In this document: positions 28,238-38,832 of the stretch, piece by piece
How the letters are laid out: each line of letters opens with the position of its first letter
Position numbering within the stretch: the stretch's first letter is position 1
Source of the DNA: an uncultured Marinoscillum sp.
GTDB lineage: Bacteria; Bacteroidota; Bacteroidia; Cytophagales; MED-G16
DNA length: 64,000 nt
Direction of reading: 5' to 3'
Assembly (NCBI GenBank): GCA_902633975.1
Contig: CACPHX010000007.1
Coordinates: forward strand, 1-64,000
Translations under genes and position numbers: made by a program
Notes under the pieces: generated by a model
What the model was told of the DNA's origin: nothing
What the model saw: only the letters and a program-made list of their open reading frames with translations
Database searches by the model: none

Positions 28238-30925
28238 TTATATGACAATATTTATTATTTTTTTAGGAACAAAAATAATTTTTTTGACATTTTCGTTTTT
28301 TATCCATTTTAAGACTATGTCATTCTGAACTACCTGTTTCTTAACTTCATCTCCATTTGCCTCCAAACTAAACTTGATTTTTGTTCTTAATTTTCCATTA
28401 ATCATAATTGGATATTCGAATTCATCCTCATCCAAAAATTTATCGTTATATTTTGGATATTTGGATAATGAAATACTTTCCTTATGTCCTAACTTTGACC
28501 ATAACTCCTCAGATAGATGAGGAGCAAATGATGATAAGACAATTAGAAATGGTTCAAGAATCTCTCTTTTATTACATTTCAATCTGCTCATTTCATTAAC
28601 TGTTATCATTAACTGACTAATACAGGTATTTATTGAAAGTCTTTCAATATCATTTTCAATTTTTTTAATGGCTGTGTGAAGATTTTTTAATTCATTTTTT
28701 TCAGGTTTTTTATCAGAGACATTAAATTGATCATTCAAATGGAATAAATTCCACACCTTATTTAAAAATTTAAATACTCCTTCAATTCCATTTGTATTCC
28801 AAGGCTTTGATTGTTCAAGCGGCCCCAAAAACATTTCGTACATTCTCAATGTATCTGCACCATATACACTAATTATATTGTCAGGATTTACAACATTGCT
28901 TTTTGACTTAGACATTTTTTCAGTTTCATATCCACACACATATTCATTCTCTTCAAGTATAAACTCAGCGTTTTGATATTCTTTTGAGGAATTTTTAAAT
29001 TTTTTTATGTTTAACCTATCATTTTCAACAATATTAACATCAACATGTAGCTTAGTATATTCATATTTTTTTCTTAAGTTATGTGAAACGAATTTATTGG
29101 TGTTTTTAATTCTATAAATAAAATTTGATCTACCAAGTATCATGCCCTGATTAACTAACTTCTTGAAAGGCTCAGAGGTATTTACATGACCTAAATCATA
29201 TAATACTTTGTGCCAAAATCTTGAATATAAAAGATGAAGAACTGCATGTTCTGCTCCTCCAATATATAGGTCAACAGGCATCCAATATTTTATTTTATCT
29301 TCGTCAGCAAAACTTTCTTCGTTATTTGGATCAAGGTACCTTAGATAATACCAGCATGATCCAGCCCACTGAGGCATTGTGTTTGTTTCTCTTTCAAAAT
29401 TATCATTTCCAACCTTAATATTTACCCACTTTTTTCTTCTAGCAAGAGGAGATAAACCATCTGCAGTTGGAAGATAACTTTCAACTTCTGGTAATTTAAT
29501 AGGCAACTCATTTTCATCTACTGGATATTGCTTTCCATTATTATGTATTATCGGTATTGGTTCTCCCCAGTATCTTTGTCTTGTAAATATCCAGTCTCTT
29601 AACTTATAATTTATTGTTTTTTTACCAAGATTTAATTTCTGAAGTGTATCAGTAATTATTTTTTTGAAATCGTTATTGTCAGTACCATCGTATTTATCTG
29701 AGTTTATTATTTTTCCATCACCAGTATAACATTTCTCATCAGTATTATGACTTATTACTTGTCTAATCTTAAGATTAAATTTAGAAGCAAACTCATAGTC
29801 TCTCTCATCGTGCGCAGGAACTGCCATTATTGCACCTGTTCCGTAGCTTGATAAAACATAATCTGAAATCCAAATCGGCACCTTATTATTGGATATCGGA
29901 TTAATTGCATAAGAACCTGTAAAAACACCTGTTTTATTTTTTTCATTCTCCTGTCTCTCTAATTCACTTTTTTTTGCTGTTTTTTCAATGTAATCATTTA
30001 TATCATTTTTATTTTCATCTGTGGTAAGTCTTTTAACAAGTTTATGTTCAGGTGCTAAAACTAAATAAGTTGCGCCATAAATTGTATCAGGTCTAGTTGT
30101 GAAAACATCAATCTTTTGATTTTCTAGTACTGGAAATGAGATTTCGGCGCCAGAAGATTTACCAATCCAGTTTTTTTGTGATATTTTAATTGACTCTGGC
30201 CAGTCTAGTGTATCTAAATCCTCAAGAAGTCTTTCTGCATAATCTGTAATTCTCATTACCCACTGTCTCATGGGTTTTCTAATAACTGGAAAACCTCCTC
30301 TTTCACTCACTCCACCAATAACTTCTTCATTTGATAGAACAGTTCCTAATTCCTCACACCAATTAACATCAACCTCGTCAATATATGCTAATCTTTTAGA
30401 ATCAATATATTTTCTTTTTTCATCGTCTGATAACCCAGGAGGAATTTTTAATTTTTCAATCTTTTCTGCCTTATTTTTTTTGTGATTATAATAACTATCA
30501 TAAAGCTTTAAAAATATCCATTGTGTCCACTTATAATATTTACTATCACTTGTCCTTACCTCTCTGTCCCAATCATATGATAAACCCAATTGACTCAATT
30601 GCTCTTTAAATTTTTTAATATTTTCTTCAGTTGTTTTTTTTGGATGTTGACCAGTTTTAATTGCATATTGCTCAGCAGGAAGACCGAATGAATCGAATCC
30701 CATAGGATGTAATACATTATAACCTTTTAACTTTTTAAATCTAGAAATTATATCAGAAGCAATATATCCAAGTGGATGACCAACATGAAGTCCAGACCCA
30801 GAGGGATAAGGAAACATATCCATCACATAATACTTTGGCTTATTATTAATTTCTGCTTTAAATGTTTTGTTTTTATCCCAGAAATTTTGCCAGTATTTTT
30901 CAATCCTACCAAAATTATATTTCAT
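28238..30925 (-). CDS. leuS: Leucyl-tRNA synthetase
   Basis: Class I synthetase of 895 residues from the ATG at 30925. The HIGH motif is HVGHPLGY (in PYPSGSGLHVGHP), the editing domain has TTRPDTIYGATYLVLAPEH, and the KMSKS loop is KMSKSKSNVVNPD. A Bacteroidota-type insertion of Lys/Asn-rich sequence precedes KMSKS. A TTG two codons further upstream is unlikely. A TATTTTTG sequence just before the ATG may be a promoter with almost no leader. der lies directly upstream on the same strand. Confidence 0.97.
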   Translation of the reverse strand: MKYNFGRIEKYWQNFWDKNKTFKAEINNKPKYYVMDMFPYPSGSGLHVGHPLGYIASDIISRFKKLKGYNVLHPMGFDSFGLPAEQYAIKTGQHPKKTTEENIKKFKEQLSQLGLSYDWDREVRTSDSKYYKWTQWIFLKLYDSYYNHKKNKAEKIEKLKIPPGLSDDEKRKYIDSKRLAYIDEVDVNWCEELGTVLSNEEVIGGVSERGGFPVIRKPMRQWVMRITDYAERLLEDLDTLDWPESIKISQKNWIGKSSGAEISFPVLENQKIDVFTTRPDTIYGATYLVLAPEHKLVKRLTTDENKNDINDYIEKTAKKSELERQENEKNKTGVFTGSYAINPISNNKVPIWISDYVLSSYGTGAIMAVPAHDERDYEFASKFNLKIRQVISHNTDEKCYTGDGKIINSDKYDGTDNNDFKKIITDTLQKLNLGKKTINYKLRDWIFTRQRYWGEPIPIIHNNGKQYPVDENELPIKLPEVESYLPTADGLSPLARRKKWVNIKVGNDNFERETNTMPQWAGSCWYYLRYLDPNNEESFADEDKIKYWMPVDLYIGGAEHAVLHLLYSRFWHKVLYDLGHVNTSEPFKKLVNQGMILGRSNFIYRIKNTNKFVSHNLRKKYEYTKLHVDVNIVENDRLNIKKFKNSSKEYQNAEFILEENEYVCGYETEKMSKSKSNVVNPDNIISVYGADTLRMYEMFLGPLEQSKPWNTNGIEGVFKFLNKVWNLFHLNDQFNVSDKKPEKNELKNLHTAIKKIENDIERLSINTCISQLMITVNEMSRLKCNKREILEPFLIVLSSFAPHLSEELWSKLGHKESISLSKYPKYNDKFLDEDEFEYPIMINGKLRTKIKFSLEANGDEVKKQVVQNDIVLKWIKNENVKKIIFVPKKIINIVI

Positions 30926-30928
30926 ATT

Positions 30929-30936
30929 CAAAAATA
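30929..30936 (-). promoter_or_regulatory. Possible leuS -7 element
   Basis: On the minus strand TATTTTTG matches TAnnTTTG and ends 3 bases before the leuS ATG, which would give a leaderless transcript. No -33 match is present, so read-through from der is just as likely. Confidence 0.25.
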
Positions 30937-30959
30937 GTATTTAATTAATTATTTAAGCA

Positions 30960-32270
30960 CTATTTTTTTCTGAAAACTAAGGATATTGGGACACCATCGA
31001 GAGTAAAATGATCTCTTAATTTATTCATAAGAAATCTTTTATAAGGCTCTTTTATATATTGAGGTAAATTGCAGAAAAAAGCAAAGGTAGGGGTGTTAGT
31101 TGGCAATTGAGTTATATATTTTATTTTGATGTACTTACCCTTTGTTGATGGGGGAGGATATTTTTGAATTTCAGGTAGTATCTTATTATTGAGTTGAGAG
31201 GTTGAGATTTTTTGTTTTCTATTCTCAAAGATTTCTAGTGATTTTTCAAGTGTTTGAAGTATTCTTTGTTTTTTAAGAACAGATGAAAAGATTATTGGTA
31301 TATATGAAAAGGGACTAATTTTATTTTGTATATTTTTCTCATATTCTCTAAGAGAACTATTATCTTTTTTTATTAGATCCCACTTATTTACCATAATAAT
31401 GATACCTTTTTTATATTTTACTGCAAGTGATAAAATATTCATGTCTTGTCCTTCAAAACCCTGTTTTGCATCTATCATAATTATAGCAACATCACTATTC
31501 TCAAGAGCTTGAATAGATCTCATTACTGAGTAGAACTCAATATTTTCTTTTACTTTAGATTTTTTTCTTATTCCTGCAGTGTCAGTAATTATGAAGTTTT
31601 TATTAAACATATTGTATTCTGTATCAATGGAATCTCTGGTCGTTCCTGATATCTCAGTAACAATATTTCTTTCCTCGCCTAAGATTGCATTAGTAAATGA
31701 GGATTTTCCGACATTAGGTCTTCCAAGAATTGATATTCTAGGTAAATTGACTTGAGATAGTTTATCATCATTATTAATTTTACTTGAAACCAAATCAAGT
31801 AATTCTCCAGTTCCTGAACCATTAATTGAAGATATAGGAATCATAGGAGTATTTTTTAAACCAAGTTCATAAAACTCGTTAGAATTTATTTCTAGTTTAT
31901 TATTGTCTGCTTTATTAGCAACAAGGATTGTGTCCTTATTTAGCTCCCTAATAATCTTTGAGAAATCATAATCCAATGATGTTATTCCATCTTTACAATC
32001 GACCATGAATAATATAACAGAGGCTTCACTAAGGGCTAATATTACCTGCTCCTTAATTTTCTTTTCAAAAATATTATTTGAATTTTCAACGTATCCTCCC
32101 GTATCAATTACTGTAAATGTTTTTCCGTTCCAGTCAGATAAGCCGTAATGTCTATCTCTTGTTACACCGCTTTCATCATGAATTATGGCTTTTCTTTTTT
32201 CAACTAATCTATTAAATAGGGTTGATTTACCAACATTTGGTCTTCCAACAATTGCAATAATATTACTCAT
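30960..32270 (-). CDS. der: Ribosome-associated GTPase Der (EngA)
   Basis: Two tandem GTPase domains needed for 50S ribosome maturation. Both P-loops are GRPNVGKST/S (near residues 8 and 184), with G3 DTGG and DTAGI, and G4 NKAD and NKWD. The C-terminal KH-like domain ends the 436-residue protein. The start is the ATG at 32270; a TTG one codon upstream is also in frame. Confidence 0.97.
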   Translation of the reverse strand: MSNIIAIVGRPNVGKSTLFNRLVEKRKAIIHDESGVTRDRHYGLSDWNGKTFTVIDTGGYVENSNNIFEKKIKEQVILALSEASVILFMVDCKDGITSLDYDFSKIIRELNKDTILVANKADNNKLEINSNEFYELGLKNTPMIPISSINGSGTGELLDLVSSKINNDDKLSQVNLPRISILGRPNVGKSSFTNAILGEERNIVTEISGTTRDSIDTEYNMFNKNFIITDTAGIRKKSKVKENIEFYSVMRSIQALENSDVAIIMIDAKQGFEGQDMNILSLAVKYKKGIIIMVNKWDLIKKDNSSLREYEKNIQNKISPFSYIPIIFSSVLKKQRILQTLEKSLEIFENRKQKISTSQLNNKILPEIQKYPPPSTKGKYIKIKYITQLPTNTPTFAFFCNLPQYIKEPYKRFLMNKLRDHFTLDGVPISLVFRKK

Positions 32271-32296
32271 CAAGCATTAATTAAATCAAGGCGAAT

Positions 32297-35200
32297 TTAA
32301 TTAATAGTAATTAATTGGATATTATTTTCTAGAATAGTAGAATTTATTTTTACTAAATCATTCTCCTTTATATCCTCCCACATTTTAAGTTCTTTATTAA
32401 TTAGTCCAATTAATTCATCTCTAACATTATACATTTGATCAGTGGGTTTAAAATTACCAACAGAAGCAACACTTGTTAGATGTGCTAATTTATTATTTAA
32501 TCTGATAGGGAAGTTAAGTGGGTCCTGACCACTTCTATTTTTTGTTTGATATAATTTTTCCTCAATTAAAGTTATTCTTGATATAACGTCGCTGATTGAA
32601 TTTTCCATGTCAGGATACTTATCTGATATTTTGCTTTTTAAATCAATAAGTTGTGATCTACTTGATCTTATATCAATTATTGTTTGGTGTATATCAGAAA
32701 CTTTATCTCTGACACTAAGTAAAAAATCAAACTGTTCTTTTAAATCTTCATCTGTCGAATTACTTCTAGGGTCTTTTAAAATGTTAAATGATTGTTCCTC
32801 AGATTTTTCATTTACTGTTAATTTCACATAATACTTACCAGGTGAAGCAATTGGACCTCTAAGGCTTGCAGCCCACATAATTAATCCATCAAAACCTTTA
32901 GCATCATCATATCTCATGTTCCAAACAAATGAATTTTTTTCACCATTAATATCTAGTACATTTTCATCTGATTGGTTATCATACTTTTTAATTAATTTTT
33001 TTTCATTATCAAGAAATTCCAGACTTACAGAAGTATTCTCATCTAATATTTTATCATCAATATTAAAGAAAACTTCAACTCCATTATGATGATTTTTTCC
33101 AGCATTTCTTGGAGTTCCTCTACCTGGACTACCCATCCTGTAACTGTCAATAGGTTTAAATAACTTCATTGATGCATTATTCACCTCTTTATCAAGCTGA
33201 TGTAATGGAGTTAAGTCATCGATCAACCACAGAGATCTACCTTGAGTAGCTGCAATCAAATTGTTATTCTTTATTGTCAAGTCAGTTATTGGTACAAGAG
33301 GTAGATTTAGTTGAAACGAATTCCAAGAAATTCCATCATCAAATGAAATATACATACCTGATTCTGTTCCTGCATAGAGAAGTTTTTCTTTATTTGGATC
33401 TGCTCTCAATACTCTGGTGAAATGATTATTTGGTATGCCATTAGTTATTTTTTCCCAGGTCTTACCATAATCTTTAGTTTTGTACATATAAGGTTGAAAG
33501 TCACCTGTTTTGTACAATGTTCCAGCAGCATAAAGTCCACCCTTTACGAATGGATCTGGCTCAACACTGTTCCACATAAGATATTTTGGAGAATTATCTG
33601 GTGTGACATCTTCCCAATTCTTTCCACCATCTCTAGACAAATGAATTAAACCATCATCTGATGCTGCCCAGAGTAAATCTTTCTCATACGGAGATTCACA
33701 TGCAGCAAAGATCGTTGCATAGTATTCCACTGCAGTATTATCTTTAGTTATAGGCCCACCAGATGGTCCAAGCTTTTCCTTTTCATTTCTTGTTAAATCT
33801 GGACTAAATACTTCCCACTTTTCACCTTCATTGTATGTCACATGAAATCTGTTTGAAGTGGTATATAGTTTATTTGGATCATGGGGAGAAAAGAATATTG
33901 GAAAATTCCATTGAAACCTGTACTTCATATCTTCTGCTCCATGTCCCATAGGATTATTTGGCCATACATTAACAGATCTCACCTCCCCAGTTGAATGGTC
34001 TAGTCTTGTTAGATAACCTCCATAACTTCCACCATATACAATATCTGGATTGTCAGGTTTTGCAGCTAAGTGAGCACTTTCACCACCTGCAGATCTTTCC
34101 CAATCTCTCTCTGAAATACCACCAGAATTTACTCTATGAGGCACCCTCTGTGTGCTATTATCTTGTTGGGCAACTAGGATGTTGTATGGAAAACTGTTAT
34201 CTGTAGCAACTCTGTAATACTGGGCAGTAGGTTGATTCATATAAGTGGACCAATTATTTGCGTCATCACTACTAACCTGTGCTCCGCCGTCATCAGCAAC
34301 AATTAATCTTTTATTATTTTCAGGATCAATCCATAAGTCGTGGTGATCACCATGTGGGGTTCTGTATCTATCAAACGATTTTCCACCATCCTCTGATCTC
34401 CAGAAGGATACATTCATAACATAGACCCTATTTTCATTTTGTGTGTCAGCATAAACTCTCGTGTAGTACCATGCCCTCTGCCTTAAATTTCTATCCTCAT
34501 TTACTTTTTCCCAAGAACTACCACCATCATCAGATCTAAACAAACCTCCTTCTTTATTCTCTATCAAAGCAAAAACTTTCTTCGAATTTACAGGTGAGAC
34601 GGACACACCACTAATTCCCCAAATACCACTAGGTAAACCCTCATTATTTGAAATATTTTTCCACGTTTCTCCTCCATCAGTAGATTTCCATAATCCAGAA
34701 CCTTCTCCTCCACTTTCTAAACTGTAAGGTGTTCTTCTAATATTCCAAGTGGAAGCAAAAATTATTCTTGGATTATTTTTATCGATAGAGATATCTACTG
34801 CTCCTGATCTTTCATTTGAGAATAAGACTTGTCTCCAGCTTTTACCTCCGTCAGTTGATTTATAAACACCTCGTTTATTACTGTCTTTGAATAAGTCTCC
34901 AATTATTGCTATATATACTATATCAGGATTTTTTGGATGAATCGCAATCCTTCCAACTTGAACCTGGTCAATATCTAGATTCATTTTTTTCCATGTTTCT
35001 CCAGCATCATCAGATTTCCAAAATCCACCATATCCCGGAGATACATTTCCTCTTACAGTTTTTTCACCAGTACCAACATACAATATATTTGGGTCTGATT
35101 CACTTGCTGATATTGCACCAATTGAACCCCCAAAGAAACCATCAGAAATATTTCTCCAATTTTGACCTGAATCTATTGTTTTCCAAATTCCACCTCCAGT

Positions 35201-35404
35201 TGCACCAAAGTAATATGTATTATCAGAGTTAGATACACCAGTTACTGATGAGGCCCTTCCTCCTCTATATGGACCTATAGATCTCCAATTTAGATTTGGA
35301 ATCTCATAATTAATTGATTGTGAGATAGACTTATTCTTTCTTTGAGCTTTTATATCAACTAAAAAGAATAAGAATATAATTAGAAACACAGATGAGTTTT
35401 TCAT
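32297..35404 (-). CDS. Exported VPS10/sortilin-like beta-propeller protein
   Basis: 1035 residues with a signal peptide (about 1-20). Many BNR/Asp-box repeats of the form STDGGKSW, SDDAGETWK and SRDGGKNW lie between residues 40 and 720, as in VPS10/sortilin-like propellers often annotated as glycosyl hydrolases. The last 300 residues are a different domain with a predicted coiled-coil-like stretch (DVISRITLIEEKL). No T9SS sorting domain is visible at the C-terminus (ends LITIN). Function unknown; it may bind or process peptides or glycans outside the cell. A second protein of the same type is encoded at 53039. Confidence 0.8.
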   Translation of the reverse strand: MKNSSVFLIIFLFFLVDIKAQRKNKSISQSINYEIPNLNWRSIGPYRGGRASSVTGVSNSDNTYYFGATGGGIWKTIDSGQNWRNISDGFFGGSIGAISASESDPNILYVGTGEKTVRGNVSPGYGGFWKSDDAGETWKKMNLDIDQVQVGRIAIHPKNPDIVYIAIIGDLFKDSNKRGVYKSTDGGKSWRQVLFSNERSGAVDISIDKNNPRIIFASTWNIRRTPYSLESGGEGSGLWKSTDGGETWKNISNNEGLPSGIWGISGVSVSPVNSKKVFALIENKEGGLFRSDDGGSSWEKVNEDRNLRQRAWYYTRVYADTQNENRVYVMNVSFWRSEDGGKSFDRYRTPHGDHHDLWIDPENNKRLIVADDGGAQVSSDDANNWSTYMNQPTAQYYRVATDNSFPYNILVAQQDNSTQRVPHRVNSGGISERDWERSAGGESAHLAAKPDNPDIVYGGSYGGYLTRLDHSTGEVRSVNVWPNNPMGHGAEDMKYRFQWNFPIFFSPHDPNKLYTTSNRFHVTYNEGEKWEVFSPDLTRNEKEKLGPSGGPITKDNTAVEYYATIFAACESPYEKDLLWAASDDGLIHLSRDGGKNWEDVTPDNSPKYLMWNSVEPDPFVKGGLYAAGTLYKTGDFQPYMYKTKDYGKTWEKITNGIPNNHFTRVLRADPNKEKLLYAGTESGMYISFDDGISWNSFQLNLPLVPITDLTIKNNNLIAATQGRSLWLIDDLTPLHQLDKEVNNASMKLFKPIDSYRMGSPGRGTPRNAGKNHHNGVEVFFNIDDKILDENTSVSLEFLDNEKKLIKKYDNQSDENVLDINGEKNSFVWNMRYDDAKGFDGLIMWAASLRGPIASPGKYYVKLTVNEKSEEQSFNILKDPRSNSTDEDLKEQFDFLLSVRDKVSDIHQTIIDIRSSRSQLIDLKSKISDKYPDMENSISDVISRITLIEEKLYQTKNRSGQDPLNFPIRLNNKLAHLTSVASVGNFKPTDQMYNVRDELIGLINKELKMWEDIKENDLVKINSTILENNIQLITIN

Positions 35405-35433
35405 AGCTTATTAGTTAGTTTTTTTAAAAATAT

Positions 35434-37869
35434 TTAATTTTTTATTTCTATCACAGATATTGTATTATTAAATGTAGTGTAAAGACTATATACACCTTTT
35501 GACTTGAGAATTGAAATTCTGTTTTGGTTTGAAATATTTTTGAATTTAGTATTAAAATTTGTATCAAAAGTATATGATTTTTTATTGATAGGATCTGTTA
35601 TTATAGTAAAACTATCACCATCTCCAAAATTATAAAATTGATAATCAAAGTCTCTATTATTTTTAAAATTCATTGTCTTTTCGTTATTATAAATGACGTT
35701 TTCATCAACTGATAATATCTGATAGCTTCTCTTTCGAGGATCGACCAACATTTTAAAATTTGAATTTCTGCTTCTCCTGAAAATCTGATTTTGTTTTTTA
35801 ATTTTTCCATCTAATCCAACAAAATAAGTTATGCCAAGATTATCAAGAGCAATCAAATTTGAATTTCTGAAATTTTGATTCAGGTCAATATAAATTTCCT
35901 CAGAAATATTATTATCTAATTTCACAGGAAATCCATCATAATCAAAACCTCTTCTATTCTTTAAATAAACTCTTCCATTTTCAAGCGATATCAAAATATA
36001 ATCTTTACCATTTAGTCTAAAATGTTTTGGAGCTTGAATTATTCTATCTTCCATGATTAAAGGATTCCATCCTTTTAGGTTTTTTCCATATTTATCTATA
36101 AAAAAAGCTTTATTTTCAGATGATATTGATATTCTATATCTTTTTGAATTATCATAATCGATAACATTAATATCTTCTATATATCCTGATGGATGGGGAT
36201 TATTAATTGGAAAACCTGGTAGAATATTTCCTAACCTGTCGTAACAATAAACTTTATTTTTTGTGGCAAATAAGATTTGTTTTTTTCTATTGTTATAATA
36301 ATCAATTGTAAAAATTTCTGATATAATTTCTGAATCTATTGAATCTCTCCAAATCTCTTTCAATTTATTGTCAAGATGGTAAACAAAATTATTCTCATCA
36401 TTAATAATTACTTGAGGCAAGTTATTTACATGACTAAGGAAAATATGAGGTTTTAATATAAGATTATTATCAGCATTAAAAGAGAGTATATTATTATTAA
36501 CTTGACCATATTCTGTTGAATTCGAATTAAAATTGAGAGTAGTATAGTACTTGTTATTAACATCACTAAGCTGTATAGATAGCATATCGACTTCTTTAGA
36601 AAAAGCATTGCTTATTAAGGGATAATTCTTCAAGAACTCTTTGAAATTTATTAGTATATTTTTGTTTTGATTCCTATTCAGAATTGATAAAAATTTTGAA
36701 AAATTCAAGTCTTTTCTCCAATAATCTCCGTTATTTTTAGATTCAATATATTCTTTTAATGAATTGTATTCTGAAGAAATGAATAGATATTTTTCTTCTT
36801 CGAAAACATAAAGATTTTTATGCTCATATTCTAAATCCCTAAGCATTATATAAATAGAATCATTTTTTATTTTATTTATTTTATCTTTTTCATCAACTTC
36901 ATTTTTAATTAATTTAATTATTGAGTTATCTGTTTTTTTAAAAATTATTATTTTATTCGTGACATTTGAGTAGTTACTAAGAAAAGAAAGTCTACCAACT
37001 TCGTATTTTTCATTTTTCTGGTTTGTTTTTATTAAATTATTGAAGACAACCGTGTTATTTGGAAGAATTCTCATCATTTGATTATCTTCAATTTTTACAG
37101 AACTTTCATATTCTTCAGAAATATTTGAGAAACCACTTAGGTAAAAGTTATTTTCATTAAGGTTAAGATCAAAAAATGTACTTTTTGGCAATTGATCAAA
37201 TAAGTATTTATGATTCTCAAATGATTTTGAAAGTTCACTAAAATTTAAAAAAATATTACCAAAATCATTTTGAACCATAACTTGATTAAATAGATCTTGA
37301 TTTATATTTTTAAAGCTTAGGTTTTTGTTTTGAGAGGTCCTGATAACGTCCTCGATAAGTAAAGTATTTTTAGATACCGATATAAAATTATTGAGAACAA
37401 CAACTGAGAAAAAATAAGTTCCGTCGGAAAAGTCATAGATTTTTTCATCGTTAAAATCTCTAGTTGTAATATCAAATGACAAACTATCTTTTGCTTTTTT
37501 TAAAACATATTGAAAATCTAGATTTTTGCTATTCGAAGTAAATAATAAATCAAAGTCTTCTTTCGAAGTTTTTGATATAGACACAATAAGATTATTATTA
37601 TCTACCAAAACATTAAGCTTATTATTCAAAAAGGAATTTAGTTCGGATATGTTTTTATCTATTAATTTTCTAAAATCCCTAAATTGATCTTCATTTACTG
37701 ACGAAGAGAATTTATTCCATTTATCTAACGGATCATTTATTTCAATAATCATTAATGATTTTGCTGGAACTAAATCCCAGATTTCTAAATTAGAGTTCTT
37801 GAATTTTTTCTGGTATATGAAAAAAGATACAAATACAATTACAAAAAAAATTATAGATTTTTTTATCAT
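35434..37869 (-). CDS. Large membrane-anchored protein with C-terminal propeller-like repeats, unknown
   Basis: 811 residues from the ATG at 37869. One N-terminal membrane helix (about 3-20) anchors it. Residues 30-470 resemble DUF3352-like extracytoplasmic proteins only in general layout (IIEINDPLDKWNKF start, many Asn/Lys/Phe). From about 480 the sequence has repeating blade-like units with GNILPGFPIN, NLKGWNPL, DYDGFPVKL and VGLDGKIKKQ, suggesting a PQQ/VCBS-type propeller. I do not recognise the family with certainty. It precedes the VPS10-like gene on the same strand by 29 bases. Confidence 0.6.
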   Translation of the reverse strand: MIKKSIIFFVIVFVSFFIYQKKFKNSNLEIWDLVPAKSLMIIEINDPLDKWNKFSSSVNEDQFRDFRKLIDKNISELNSFLNNKLNVLVDNNNLIVSISKTSKEDFDLLFTSNSKNLDFQYVLKKAKDSLSFDITTRDFNDEKIYDFSDGTYFFSVVVLNNFISVSKNTLLIEDVIRTSQNKNLSFKNINQDLFNQVMVQNDFGNIFLNFSELSKSFENHKYLFDQLPKSTFFDLNLNENNFYLSGFSNISEEYESSVKIEDNQMMRILPNNTVVFNNLIKTNQKNEKYEVGRLSFLSNYSNVTNKIIIFKKTDNSIIKLIKNEVDEKDKINKIKNDSIYIMLRDLEYEHKNLYVFEEEKYLFISSEYNSLKEYIESKNNGDYWRKDLNFSKFLSILNRNQNKNILINFKEFLKNYPLISNAFSKEVDMLSIQLSDVNNKYYTTLNFNSNSTEYGQVNNNILSFNADNNLILKPHIFLSHVNNLPQVIINDENNFVYHLDNKLKEIWRDSIDSEIISEIFTIDYYNNRKKQILFATKNKVYCYDRLGNILPGFPINNPHPSGYIEDINVIDYDNSKRYRISISSENKAFFIDKYGKNLKGWNPLIMEDRIIQAPKHFRLNGKDYILISLENGRVYLKNRRGFDYDGFPVKLDNNISEEIYIDLNQNFRNSNLIALDNLGITYFVGLDGKIKKQNQIFRRSRNSNFKMLVDPRKRSYQILSVDENVIYNNEKTMNFKNNRDFDYQFYNFGDGDSFTIITDPINKKSYTFDTNFNTKFKNISNQNRISILKSKGVYSLYTTFNNTISVIEIKN

Positions 37870-37958
37870 TTTGAACACAATAAAATAAAATTATTCAATA
37901 AGACAAAATACAAAAGATTATCTATTATTTTTAGAAAATATTCTTTACAAAAATAAAA

Positions 37959-38753
37959 ATGAAACAATACCACGAACTCCTTAAAACAATTTTAGAGAAA
38001 GGAGATAAAAAATCTGACAGGACAGGTACTGGAACAATAAGTGTTTTTGGGCATCAGATGAGATTTGATCTTCAGGAGGGCTTTCCACTCGTAACTACGA
38101 AAAAGTTGCATTTAAAATCAATAATATATGAATTGTTATGGTTCCTAAAAGGTGAAAATAATATAAAGTATCTAAATGAAAACGGTGTTAGAATTTGGGA
38201 TGAGTGGGCTGACGAAAATGGTGATCTTGGCCCAGTTTATGGTGTTCAGTGGAGAAATTGGGAAGGAAAAGATGGAAGTTCTCATGACCAGATTAAAACA
38301 TTAATACAATCATTAAAAAATAATCCATATTCACGAAGACATATTATTAGTGCTTGGAATGTTCCTGAAATAAATAATATGGCATTACCTCCTTGTCATA
38401 CCATTTTCCAATTTTATGTTAATAACAACAAGTTGTCTTGTCAATTATATCAGAGGAGCGCAGATGTCTTTCTTGGAGTCCCATTCAATATTGCCTCATA
38501 TGCCTTACTTACTATGATGATCGCACAGGTATGTGATTTAGAATTGGGAGATTTCATACATACATTCGGTGATGCTCATATCTATCTCAATCATCTCGAT
38601 CAAGTAAATCTCCAACTCAGTAGAGATTTTTATCCGTTACCAAGAATGATAATTAATGATCAAGTTAAAGATATATTTTCCTTTTCTTATGATGATTTTA
38701 GTCTTGAAGGCTATAATTCTCATCCACACATTAAAGGAGAGGTTTCGGTTTAA
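37959..38753 (+). CDS. thyA: Thymidylate synthase ThyA
   Basis: Makes dTMP from dUMP with methylenetetrahydrofolate. 264 residues, the usual length. [19 protein letters not shown] at the N-terminus, WxFLKGENN, the active-site cysteine in [12 protein letters not shown], the [19 protein letters not shown] block, and HIYLNHLDQ near the end are diagnostic. Divergent from the large anchored protein. No dihydrofolate reductase gene follows it here, although the pair is often adjacent. Confidence 0.98.
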   Translation: MKQYHELLKTILEKGDKKSDRTGTGTISVFGHQMRFDLQEGFPLVTTKKLHLKSIIYELLWFLKGENNIKYLNENGVRIWDEWADENGDLGPVYGVQWRNWEGKDGSSHDQIKTLIQSLKNNPYSRRHIISAWNVPEINNMALPPCHTIFQFYVNNNKLSCQLYQRSADVFLGVPFNIASYALLTMMIAQVCDLELGDFIHTFGDAHIYLNHLDQVNLQLSRDFYPLPRMIINDQVKDIFSFSYDDFSLEGYNSHPHIKGEVSV

Positions 38754-38777
38754 TTAATATAATTCTTTTTTTAAGTT

Positions 38778-38785
38778 TATATTTG
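38778..38785 (+). promoter_or_regulatory. -7 element upstream of the TolC gene
   Basis: TATATTTG matches TAnnTTTG. The predicted start near 38790 gives a leader of about 43 bases before the ATG at 38833. The -33 element is not clear. Confidence 0.4.
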
Positions 38786-38832
38786 CGCCTTGAAGCAAGT
38801 GCTTTTATTTTGCTAGACGTCTTAATAAATAT

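Noticed and set aside
34906-35232. 108-codon frame opposite the first VPS10-like gene
   Set aside because: Low-complexity His/Leu/Gln-rich translation caused by the antisense of Asp-box repeats.
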